The notes under the pieces were generated by a model. The model did not search any database. It was not told the DNA's origin and saw only the letters and a program-made list of their open reading frames with translations. A stretch of DNA of 64,000 nucleotides from positions 541,001-605,000 of the forward strand of contig NC_084933.1 of the NCBI RefSeq assembly GCF_958298935.1, in the 5' to 3' direction. Shown here piece after piece: positions 1 through 9,718 of the stretch. Positions within the stretch are counted from its first letter, which is position 1. Every line of letters starts with the position of its first letter. The translations under genes and the position numbers were made by a program. Source of the DNA: Phragmites australis (Eukaryota > Streptophyta > Magnoliopsida > Poales > Poaceae).

Positions 1-1
1 C

Positions 2-718
2 AGTGTTATACTTCAAAAGAATAAGAAAAGTGGCAAGGACCAACTGAGATACTCTCAGATTATTGGATCACTCATGCACTTAGCTGGTGTTATAAGGCAT
101 GACATCTCATTTGCTATGAGCAAATTGAGTTGGTTTACTTCTAACCCGGCCGATGAACATTGGTGTACACTTGAGCGAGTCATGCACTATTTGCTTGGTA
201 CTATGAGTTATGATCTTCACTATTCTGGGTACCCATTAGTACTAGAGGGTTATAGTGACTCAAAATGGATATCTGATGTTGATGAGATTTATGCCACAAG
301 TGGATATGTATTCACTCTAGGTGGTGCTGCTGTCTCTTAGAGGTTTTGCAAATAGACCATCTTAATGAGGTCAACTATGGAAACAGAACTCACTGCATTA
401 GACACAGCCACTGTTGAGGCAGAATGACTGCATGAGTTGTTGATAGACTTACCTGTGATTGAGAAACCGGTACCGGCTATCCTTATGAACTGTGATAATT
501 AGATTATTATTATCAACGTAAACAGTTCTAAAGATAGTGACAAGTCCTCAAGGCATGTAAAGAGACAATTAAAGTCTGTTAGAAAATTAAGAAACTCCAA
601 AATAATAACCTTGGATTATATCCAAACAGTTAAGAACCTAGTAGATCCCTTTACAAAGGGACTATCACGAAATGTGATAGATAATGCATCAAATGAGATG
701 GGTATGAGACCCATGTAA
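2..718 (+). pseudogene. copia polyprotein C-terminus (end of RT and RNase H), broken
   Basis: The frame is open at the window edge and reads YSQIIGSLMHLAG, a conserved copia stretch just after the RT domain. It then runs into the RNase H-like domain with GYSDSKW and TSGYVFTLGG, and later LVDPFTKGLS and a C-terminal MGMRPM ending in TAA at 716-718. Family knowledge: this region normally copies and degrades RNA during reverse transcription. Stops at 338-340 (TAG), 353-355 (TAG), 425-427 (TGA) and 500-502 (TAG) break it; those at 338 and 425 stand where tryptophan is usual. No frameshift is needed to follow it. It is a dead copy. Confidence 0.85.
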
Positions 719-1273
719 GTTATACCATAGTGATGATCCAACCTATGTGATCAGAGATCCCGTGACTTAGGACCTGGTAAGAACAAGCTATTGGTCCAAG
801 TGGAGGAGAGTACCGTTGTTGTTTAACCCACTCGAGTGAAGATGCAATACTCTCAGAGATTTGTAAAGCAGGTTGACTATTGTCTTAATGTGTTATGTTG
901 GCTTTAAGTAGCAAAGATGCTGACCTACATGTCATTCTTGAAAGAACACACCTATATGAGTCTGACTATTGATCACAGTCTATGAGATTTGAGTGATCTT
1001 TAGTAAACTCATGAAAAGACCATGGAGTACGACTTATATGCTCCACCCGTGGGGTAGCCTACTGGCAGCCAAGCATCAGTTATAACTTTAAGTGAAACTT
1101 GTTTGCACAAAACTTGCAATTCAAGTCATAGTCCATTGTTCAAGTTGGGAATGAGTGTGGCTTGATGTTCTAGGTTGATGTTCAACTTAGTAGTCTTCAC
1201 TGAAACACTGGTATATCAAACAATAGTGAGACACTGGCAATTCTCTATGAGACATTGAGATCTGACGGGTGAT

Positions 1274-2051
1274 TGTTAGAATTATTAGGGTCGATCCATG
1301 TAAGAATTCCTAATAAATCTTAAAGGCCTATATTATTGAGAGGAGGCCTATGACGAGGTTCACCTCCTATTAGTACCATATTGCTAATAGAGGTAGAGGT
1401 GGAGTTTTCTCCTTATATATATGTAAGCACCCACCTCATTGGGTGTATAACATATACTGCTAATTGAGAGTTGTTCTAAAATTGAGAATGCTCTCATTAT
1501 GTGAGTCAATATAAGAGTTAGGTTTTTTGCCTCTTTTTTTTTCTATTGTGCTACCGCTGTAGTCTACTATATTTTGGTGTCGGCGTGCACGACAACCGGG
1601 AGAGTATGTCTCCAAAACTCTCGCTCTTGATATCTTGCATTAAGAGAGGGCGAATAAGATTTTTGGTAAGCGCTTTACGCAACTGCTCATGTTCTTCACC
1701 ACGGCTCGTCTTCCTGATCACTTGGGCGCTGCTTGCTGTCATCGTCAACAAATTCGGCGCGACATCAAAAGGATCGATCGCGCCATCAAAAGGATTGATC
1801 ATGCCGTCAATACAGTACAACCAACATCTTCAGCAACATTCATAACGAATGACCAGTACGTAAAAACCATATTATTCGTATTTTATTTCCTGCGGTTTCT
1901 AATTTCGAGTATAGTAGTTCTAGTCATATACAGTGCTTTTATACATATGACTAGATTATACTATAATAATATAGACATGATAGTTTATCAGTTTACACAT
2001 ATAAATTATTTATAGATTAAATTAAATCTATAAGTGTCATATTTTCCAACA
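1274..2051 (+). repeat. copia 3' LTR
   Basis: Starts TGTTAGAATT and ends TTTTCCAACA, so the ends are inverted (TGTTAGAA against TGTTGGAA, one mismatch). It lies about 555 bp after the pol stop, where a 3' LTR belongs. The ends are set from the terminal motif only, because the partner LTR is outside the window. The sequence after 2051 has no further copia similarity that I can see. Confidence 0.7.
1413..1422 (+). promoter_or_regulatory. TATA-like box inside the copia LTR
   Basis: A TTATATATAT run lies about 140 bp into the LTR, in the position of the U3 promoter of such elements. Position and composition are the only evidence; activity is not implied. Confidence 0.3.
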
Positions 2052-3948
2052 TAGGTTACCTTAACTTCTTGAGGTACTTATCAATTGTTTCCGTTATGTC
2101 CTAGTGGCCATGCCTCCAACCTAAAGGCCAACGGTTGTGCCGCCACCGCTTCCATTTTCGAGAGGATCGACCGAGTAGAAATTCGAGATGTAACACCATC
2201 TGGATCAATTGCTCCGACCATTTCACCAAGAATCTCAGTGTAAGAAAAAAAGTACAATATAGCAGAAGAATCAAACCAAAGCCATTCACAGCTATGCAAT
2301 GGCAAACGATGAATCGACCGCCTCCATTTAGGTTACAAAACTATAATCTTACTTTTATATTTTGCACAAGTCAAGTGGCCACGGTGCAATGTTTAAGTTT
2401 TATAATATATCGTTTACTTATTTTTGATCTCAACATACACCATTTAATTAGCAAAGCGTAAATAAACTGAGAGATACATTTCTCTCAGTTTGGAAAGGGT
2501 GTCCTGAGATTCAAAATCCTTAGGACCTATTATAAATTTGAACTAAATTATAAAAAGCCGTAGGGTGATCATGCAAGTCACTCGACCTGCTTGCTCATGT
2601 AGCTCAGAGCAGGGGCAGAGGCAGAGGCAGAGGCAGAGCAGGGCAGGAAAGATGAATGGGAAGGCAGAGCAGGGGCGGCGCCGCGTAGAGAGTGGAGTAC
2701 ATATCATCATAGATCTTGCATTGGTCGGCACCTCCAGACCTGCTCCTCTTGTCACTGTTCACACATGTATCAGTCGCGGAATCCATCTTTCCTCAACCAA
2801 CAGCGTTAAGTATCATGCATGCAGTACCTCAAAAGTTCAATTTCTACAAGAGACCACATGACTAGTTTAACTTTGTTTGCATCTGTTCCACCAAGGATCG
2901 CTGCTATTTAGAATTTCAGACTTCCAAATAGTAAGGTTCAAATTTTTATTAAATAAGAGCTTCTAGCTCTACTTAAGGAAACTTGTCTAGATTTTTTCAA
3001 ACTTTCAACTCAAATTTTACCCTATTCAACTAAGAAAACATGGTGACTTCAACTCAAATTCGCAGATTTCTCCTTGAGACCTCCAAGTTGTAAGCTTCAA
3101 ATTTATTCATTGGAATTCTCCACTCGAGTTTCACTAATTTTGCCATTTCAATTGAAAAATAAGAACTACCTCCTATGAAATTTGAACTTTCAATACTCGA
3201 GAAATTTAAACAATTACATCGAATTTCATGGTCTATCCAAATGGAAAGAAAGAATATTGAATTCAAGGAGGAAAGTTGGAGACTATACTTCAACGCTCGG
3301 CTCGAAAATAGCAACTTGATTAGATAAGAAGTTGCAGCTCTGCTAAAGAAACTCTTGATGAGCTCTTATGTACAGTCCTTTGGCAAGATGGCAGTATGGC
3401 ATAGTAGTTGCAGAGGATCGATCAGATGATTGCATTGCCTCGTGGTGGATGGATCATGTTACTAGTACTTGCTGGGCCAGCCATGCAATGCAAGCCGCTC
3501 CATCAATCTATCCATCCATCCATCATCTGTTTATCTTTTAATTGCTCCTACAGTACGACGATGGATCTGGTTTCTGGTAGCTTGCATGCAGCTCGGTTTG
3601 GCGTTGGTGTTTGGAAGGATTCTTGGGAATTGGATGTGTCGATCCGTCCATCACATGTAGTATCATGGATGCCGAATGATTGGTTTGGTTTGGTTATGCA
3701 CGCAGCAACAGCAGCAGCAGCAGCACCCGGCCACAGAAAACGTACGTCCAACCGTGCCCGTGCATCGTGATAAAAGAGAACCAAATTTTATAAGATTTTG
3801 TTGAGAAAGAATTGAAGAAAAGAAAGGAGGTAAAAAGAAAAGGGAGGGTGATCGGCATCAAAGAATAATTGCATTATTAATTACTTTCTAAATTAAAATG
3901 AAGAAGAAAAAGGTAAGCATGCGCTGCCTTCATCATGCATATATACAC
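2052..3948. other. stretch without a recognisable gene
   Basis: I find no protein with family features here. The reading frames are short, lack motifs and overlap on both strands. There is a short GCAGAG-type repeat at about 2610-2640 and a (CAG)n run at about 3703-3724 that produces an Ala run in one frame. The part from about 2930 to 3330 is AT-rich and carries repeated TTCAACTCAAAT-like strings, which suggests old repeat DNA, but I cannot name a family. Confidence 0.5.
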
Positions 3949-3951
3949 TTA

Positions 3952-4217
3952 GACCAAGGCCAACGGATTCCCTTCACGGTCAGATTCTCGTCGTGAAGGG
4001 ATTCTCGTTTCCTTCAGCGCTCTCAACGATTTCCTTTCACGGTTCCTTTCACGACGGGATTCTCAAGGTCATTCCTTTCATGACGGGATTCTCTCCCCTT
4101 TCCCTTCGCGATTCCCTTCGAAGGGAAGCTGTTGGAGATGAGAGGAAATAAAGGGAATGAGAACAGGGAAGGGAATCGGGAAGGGAACAAAATGAAGGGA
4201 ATATGGTTGGGGTAGTC
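3952..4217. mobile_element. Tourist-like (PIF/Harbinger) MITE with TTA target duplication
   Basis: The left end reads GACCAAGGCCAACGGATTCC and the right end, reverse-complemented, reads GACTACCCCAACCATATTCC; they align as an imperfect inverted repeat that goes on through CCCTTCA. TTA lies directly outside both ends (3949-3951 and 4218-4220), the duplication typical of PIF/Harbinger elements. The inside is about 266 bp, has no coding sequence and is built of repeated TTCCCTTC and TTCACGA strings. Non-autonomous by size. Confidence 0.6.
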
Positions 4218-5099
4218 TTATTACCACGTGGTCACAATCATCTCTCTTCGATTAGATTCCACCGTATGTACAGTACTCGATCAACGTATCTGCAACCAGG
4301 GCGTATATTCAAGCTGCCATAACAAGTTCCAATATGATTCATCCAAGTAGGAGTGAACACAAGCACAATAATGTTTTTTTTGCAGTCAGTTTGTATGGAC
4401 CATTGCAGTTGATTTTTCAACCGTCTAAACATATCGACTGTAATAAACAATAATTATCACAATCGATATAGAAACCAATTAGGATAATAATTATCTCAAT
4501 CGGTTCGGGTCATAAACTGACTACGATAACTATTGTTCATCAAGAGACAATGAATCGACAAATTGCACCACATCTACACTACAAACATATATAGCCATAC
4601 ATTTATTTCACCACAGACATATATAATCATATATCCAGAAGTCATACACAATATCGCAGTCAGTAATTCATATTCAAATTCAAAATTCATTGTCGGTTCA
4701 TGAATTCCACATTGACATTCACATTCAAAAGTTTGCATTCAAAATAAAGATCACCTGAACAACAATTTGATGTTCACCTCGCCTCTTATTTTCTCTCATT
4801 TCCTTCTCCTTGCTACACCTAGAAAGCAATAAAATGACAACAATAAAGTTAAAATTACAAGTCACATTCTAGAATACAAAATTTATATAATATATAATGG
4901 TTGGAAACTCACATTCATTATTTGTCATTGTCATAAAACAAGCCGTTTGAGTTGATGATGTTTCTCAAGATTAAGTAACATGTTTTTGCAGATTTTGTTG
5001 AGTTCTGAACCGTGAAGTACGCTTTGAGGCATGAGTCGGCGTTGCGGAAATGACAAAAACTTGTTACATTAAGTAAATACATAGCAAGTTAAAATTGGT

Positions 5100-5417
5100 A
5101 TAAGTATCGGTGAAATGACGAACCTCCTTAAGATCATGGAAGTCTTTCACTTTACTCATAAAGTGGCACAAATAGTATCCATAGTGCACGAATCCTGGTG
5201 GCTGCTTATTGCACTACACATAATGTAGTAATAGAATCATTATTTGCGAAGTCTTTGTCATTACAAATTGTAAATAAAATACATAAGTCTTAGTAATTAA
5301 TAGAAAATCAACACGAACGGTCATTTTTTTCTTGCTCAGGTCGTACTTCTCACCTATGGCGACGTAATTCTCAAAGGCACGGTATATAAATGAGGTCAAA
5401 CCGTTATCACCAACCAT
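5100..5417 (-). pseudogene. C48/Ulp1-like peptidase remnant of the CACTA element
   Basis: Read on the minus strand, the first part gives RAFENYVAIGEKYDLSKKK and VRVDFL, and after about 75 bp that look intronic, KQPPGFVHYGYYLCHFM. Plant CACTA elements often carry a Ulp1-like cysteine peptidase whose C-terminal block has the form QPPG-GYYVCEF; the Cys of GYYLCHF would be the catalytic one. Only this C-terminal part is visible. It lies downstream of TNP2 in the same orientation, which is the usual gene order in such elements. The assignment rests on short motifs. Confidence 0.4.
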
Positions 5418-5439
5418 AACTAAATATTTTGTAGATGAT

Positions 5440-6851
5440 TTATTTTACCTTTGCCAAAGGTCTATTAGTTCTTGATACAAGGACACTGGGAAGTTTGTAG
5501 AGTTGAAGAACACCATCAAGCTCTGACACGGCTTCAGCATAACTATAATTCAATGGTCGCTGCACATGTATTATAGCCTGGGATCCTTTGATAGTTTGTC
5601 GAGATAGGTTTCCAAATGCCAGCCAATCATTGATGGTCGCAAACAAGGCGTGTAGTTTGAAGTATTCTCTTTTTTTCTCATCCCACACATGAACCCCTTC
5701 TTTCCACAACGTTGCAACATCTTTCATTAGTGGTCGTAGGAACACAACTATATTGTTTCCAAGTTGCTTCGGCTCTAGGATAAATATCGTCATCATATGG
5801 TGAACCAAGGAGAAAGGTTGTAGATATAAAGAACTATGACCAGGTGCTATGTGCGCTGCTCATGTCACCGAATGGGTTCATTCAATCAATACTCATCCCA
5901 AACCTTATATTCCTTTGTTTCGCACTGAAGGTTGGGTAGATATCGTCAATATTTCTCCATTAGATGGCATCGACAGGGTGTCATAGCTTTCCATCTCTCT
6001 TACACTTATCGGAGTGCCACTGTAGAAATTTAGAGTCCCTAGGGTTGACGAGCGAGGAATAACAGGGAAATACCATATAACTTTGGAAAGGAATTCCTTT
6101 CTTCATGGCCTCACCATCATCATCAAATCCATCCCACTCCTTGTATCGAGGTTCTTTGCACACCGGACATGCAACCATGTCTACGCACTCTTTGCGACAG
6201 AGGACACAATGGTTCCGACATGAGTGCATTCGTTTCACATCCAATCCTAATGGACAAATAATCTTTTTTGCTCTGTATGTGCTAGTGGGTAACATGTTCC
6301 CTTTCAGAAGCATGTCTTGAAAGAGACGTAGCAAGTCAGTGAAACTTTTATTAGATATACCATTGCTTGACTTCACTCTCATAAGTTTGAGCACATAATG
6401 CAACAGTGTATACTTCTCATCACAACCCGGATACAAAGGTGCCTTCGTGTCCTTGATCAATGGCTCAAAAATTTCAAACCCTTTCTCTTTGCACAGAGAT
6501 TTTGCATCACGCAACATCTGATACTCGTTATAAAGCATGTCATCGTCCAACATAATCTCATCTTCAACAAGATCTTCTTCTCCACCATTGGCGATGATGT
6601 CACAACCTTCTTGATATTCACTATGCTTGCTCCAACATGTGTACTTCTTCATTAAACCCCTTAGAATCAAGTGTGATTTAATAGTCTTGGGTTCACTCTA
6701 CATCTTATTCTCACAATCAATGCATGGGCAAAAGTATATGCTACTTCTCCTTCTTCAGCATGTCCTCCTTGACAGCACTTACAAAACCAATCATGCGATT
6801 GATGCACTCGTCGTCAGCTTGCGACGTATCATACATCCATCCTCTCTCCAT
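5440..6851 (-). pseudogene. TNP2-type CACTA transposase, broken
   Basis: The minus-strand frame starts at 6851 with MERGWMYDTSQADDECINR, the transposase-associated domain. A frameshift near 6735 leads to FCPCIDCENKM, a stop, then LRGLMKKYTCWSKH. The following 229-residue stretch (6670-5981) holds the acidic spacer, the cysteine-rich CRNHCVLCRKE and CPVCKEPRY blocks and ends at a stop in KRDGKL. Further on come RFGMSID-stop-MNPFGDM and, after another frameshift, HHMMTIFILEPKQLGN, FLRPLMKD and TINDWLAFGNLS. All are landmarks of the TNP2 core that cuts CACTA ends. After about 5560 the similarity stops, so the C-terminus is lost. Confidence 0.75.
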
Positions 6852-7533
6852 CTATAAATTTAAGTAAACAAGATTTGGAAATTATCAATTTAATTAATTT
6901 TTAACTAAATATGGTGTACAATTTACAAACATGCATCCAAATAGGATGAAAATTTATTTTTTCATTTAATACCTATCAAGAATTATACCTAAATTCAAAT
7001 GGATCTCTTCCATCCATCAAGAATTATACCTAAATTACTAGCAACATTGGCGTATATATTGACCTAAATAATTAAATTCCCCATTCATGAAGCTTCTTAG
7101 ATTCCATCTACATCTAAAGAATTAAAACTCAAATTTGAACAAGATTTAGGATCTCTACATGAAGAAATTGCGAGATTCAAGTGGATCTCTTCCATGTATC
7201 AAGAATTACTTCTAAAGTTTATGCCCTAGAGAAAACTAACCATAAATCTAGGGCAAACTAACCATGAATCTAGATCTAAACTAAGTAATCATAAGGTAGG
7301 TAGATCACTTACCTTAATCCTCGTCCACCTCCTCCAAAATCTGCTCCCATAGCACCCTCTTGTAATAGAATAAAGGATAACTGCTCTATCTGAACAATGG
7401 TTGCCTGAGGAAGAAACTATTACTAAATAGGACTGGCATTATCCTAATCAGTTTGTGTAAATAACTGACTATGATAATGCCAGTTATTATCCCAGTCGAT
7501 TTGTAGGTGAAACTGATTGGAAAAAAGTAATTA
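6852..7533. other. non-coding part of the CACTA element with direct repeats and a hairpin
   Basis: No coding sequence. A unit of about 40 bp beginning TCAAGAATTATACCTAAATT occurs twice head to tail at about 6976-7040, with a third weaker copy at about 7179-7215. At 7432-7484 ACTGGCATTATC and its exact reverse complement flank a 29-base loop. These are typical of CACTA subterminal DNA, where the element's own proteins bind. Confidence 0.45.
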
Positions 7534-7895
7534 CACTACAACAGAATTGGTTATCACCGTCGGTTCAAAATTGGCATTACTGCTGATTTTAGAACCGATA
7601 GTGAATAGTAAGTATCACTACTGGTGTAGTCTTGAACCAACAGTAACACTTACTATCACTGCTGGTTCATGCCTTGAACTGGCAGTGATAATCTATTCAC
7701 ATGTGCAAAAAATACTCTACTGTGAACTCTTTGCATGGGAATTTGTCTCAAATTTTATCTCAAACTTGAGACAGGGACCCCCATACCAAAATATTCATGG
7801 TAGAGTATTTTATATCTAAATCTAAATTCATAGCAGAATCTCAATCAACATTAGGATCAATGTACCTTTATGATGCAAAACTGCTCATAGCTCCT

Positions 7896-8105
7896 AGCTC
7901 CTGGTAGAGCGGTTTTGTACCACAAAAGCACACTGATCCTCATGCTCAGGCTTTATCCTAATTTGAAGCTACAATCTTCTTGAAACCGCAATGACAAATA
8001 GGAATAGATATTGCAAAACTGCTCTACCAGGAGCTCTCTGGCTTGGGATATAGTATTGCAGTATTGCACCATACGTCGAAGAGCTCCTGGTAGAGCAGTA
8101 TTGCA
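7896..8105. repeat. three copies of a 24-bp motif, one inverted
   Basis: AGCTCCTGGTAGAGC followed by RGTNTTG occurs at 7896-7920 and 8082-8105 on the plus strand and inverted at 8011-8035. The inverted copy at 8011 could pair with the one at 8082 across 46 bases. Inside the non-autonomous CACTA element. Confidence 0.55.
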
Positions 8106-8654
8106 CCATCTGTTTTACATCGTGCGCTATCCGAGTGATAATAGTAAATCTAAACAAATGGTGAAAACACAATCATCTTGAAGAGAATGTGTTTTCTGTC
8201 ACTCATTTAGATCTCCTTATTGCCACAATCTTTAACACTCAACTTGCTACTCGTTTAGTTGGTGAGACGAAGATGGGGAGATGGGGAGACAAGCTCGGGC
8301 AAAGGGGAGACGACTCAGGCTCAAAGATGGCTCGGGAGGTCAGTGAAAGGCTCGGGGGACAGTGAAGATGGCTTGGGCTCAGGGAGACAGCTCAGGAGGC
8401 AGGGCGGTGTGGCCGACACCGCCATGTCTAGTGCAGCCACGGGCTCGGGAGACGAGGAAGATGTCTCAGGCTCGGGGAGACAGCTCGGGAGGTAGGGCTG
8501 CGTGGCTGGCGCGGCCACGCCGAGCGTGGCCACGAGGTGGGCGATGGGCTCAGGAGACGATGAAGATAGCTCAGGCTCAGGGAAATAGGGTGGTGCCGGC
8601 GCGCTGAGCTTGACCATAAGGTTGGCGATAGGCTCGGGAGACGGGGAAGATGGG

Positions 8655-8725
8655 CTCGAGGGGTAGAGACGGTCGAAGTGGCGACGGTGATCATTGCACC
8701 ACTTCGACCGCCACTACCCCTCGAG
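8655..8725. repeat. long near-perfect hairpin
   Basis: Arms 8655-8681 and 8699-8725 are reverse complements over 27 bases except for three adjacent mismatches in the centre (12 paired, 3 not, 12 paired), with a 17-base loop. The outer arm sequence is CTCGAGGGGTAG. It lies at the 3' edge of the GC-rich core of the CACTA element. Confidence 0.75.
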
Positions 8726-9249
8726 ATCGATTTCTAGAGAGGGGGGGGGGGCAAAGTGAGATAGGGAGCGGAGTGAGGGTTTACGGACTCGGGGTTTATA
8801 GAAGTATTATCATTGTCGGTTCGTATCACTGTCGGTTCGGAATATGAATCGGCAGTGATCCTTGTTTTGGAATATGAACCGACAGCGAACTATCACCACT
8901 GATTCGTATTGGCTCGCTCTGTCGATGAGCTAATGAATCAACAATGATAAGGACAATCACTGCTGGTTCGTATTGGCTCAATTATTATTCTGTCGGTAAG
9001 CTTATGAACCGGCAGTGATAACCTTTATCACTGCTGGTTTGTATTTTGAACCACAAGTGATACTTCACTATCAATTTGTAGCTAGAACCAGCAGTGATAT
9101 CAGCTATCACTGTCAGTTCTTAATAGATTAAGGTTAGATCTACCGGTTCAGCTTATGAACTGACAGTGAAGGGGATATATGACTCTTTCTGTAGTAGTGT
9201 ATCTAAGTCGGTTGAGAGCAATAACCGAGCACTGTTTTTGTAGCAGTAG

Positions 9250-9713
9250 AATGTCATCCAACAAAAGGAAGAGCGGTTGCATCTTTTAGGCGTGGACGAT
9301 TATATTGCACAATGTCAATCACTGTGGTTGACGACTAATCTCTAGCTCCCACACAATTATTAAGCTAGCTAGGAAACATGAATCGTTTTAGATAGTAGCT
9401 TGTAGCTAGGCTACGATACGTACAGTTGCTTTCGCGGGCAGCCTTGGCATGGATCACTAAACTAAATGCCAAAAAGAAAAAGAAGAAGCACACCTTACAT
9501 ATATTTGAAAACTGATCTGCAATATGTTTGAACGTAACAATAAGCACATGACAACAATCTGCAATATATATTTACATATATATATATGTAAATAATTTGG
9601 TACTCTCAGAAGTACATACTCTTGTATACATATATCACAAATTGGGGAATATCTCGCACGACAGATGGTACGTACATGAAACATATAAGTATATACAACT
9701 ATCTAAGTGGTAT
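9250..9713. other. intergenic, no gene seen
   Basis: AT-rich sequence between the CACTA element and the Sirevirus. It contains a TA-rich palindrome at about 9566-9594 and no coding sequence with family features. Confidence 0.45.
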
Positions 9714-9718
9714 GTATA

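Larger units (their letters stand above)
1..2051 (+). mobile_element. 3' end of a Ty1/copia LTR retrotransposon, left part outside the window
   Basis: The window opens inside the reverse transcriptase/RNase H frame of a copia element, continues through about 555 bp without coding (719-1273), and ends in a terminal repeat with TG...CA ends. The left LTR and most of pol lie outside the window, so target duplications cannot be compared. The order pol, spacer, LTR is that of the 3' end of a plus-strand copia element. The element is decayed: several in-frame stops interrupt the frame. Confidence 0.8.
7534..9199. mobile_element. non-autonomous CACTA element
   Basis: Left end CACTACAACAGAA; right end, reverse-complemented, CACTACTACAGAA (12 of 13 identical). 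Both ends are followed inward by many copies of a TATCACTGCCGGTTC-like string in both orientations (about 7545-7695 and 8805-9150), as in CACTA subterminal regions. The middle is GC-rich (8250-8700), made of repeated GCTCGGGAGACGG-like units, and encodes nothing recognisable. The 3-bp flanks (TTA left, TAT right) do not match, so a clean insertion is not shown. Confidence 0.7.
4370..9249 (-). mobile_element. decayed CACTA (En/Spm) transposon carrying TNP2 and Ulp1-like remnants
   Basis: The interior encodes TNP2 and a C48 (Ulp1)-like piece on the minus strand. Short AACTGACTA-GATAA and AACCGATT strings cluster at about 4390-4560 and again at 7430-7530 and 9203-9235, in the manner of CACTA subterminal repeats. 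A possible right terminus is the CACTGTTTTTGTAGCAGTAG string ending at 9249. I could not find a matching left terminus, so the left limit is the start of the subterminal repeats. A smaller CACTA element sits within it (7534-9199). Confidence 0.5.

Noticed and set aside
3408..3784. Frames of 78-120 codons on both strands near a CAG run
   Set aside because: No motifs; an Ala run comes from the CAG repeat; frames on both strands overlap.
4330..4400. Left terminus of the outer CACTA element
   Set aside because: No CACTA or CACTGCTACAAAAAC-like end was found; the T-run there points the wrong way for a left end.
8259..8694. Overlapping Gly/Ser/Arg-rich frames of 78-98 codons
   Set aside because: They come from short GC-rich repeats in the non-autonomous CACTA core.
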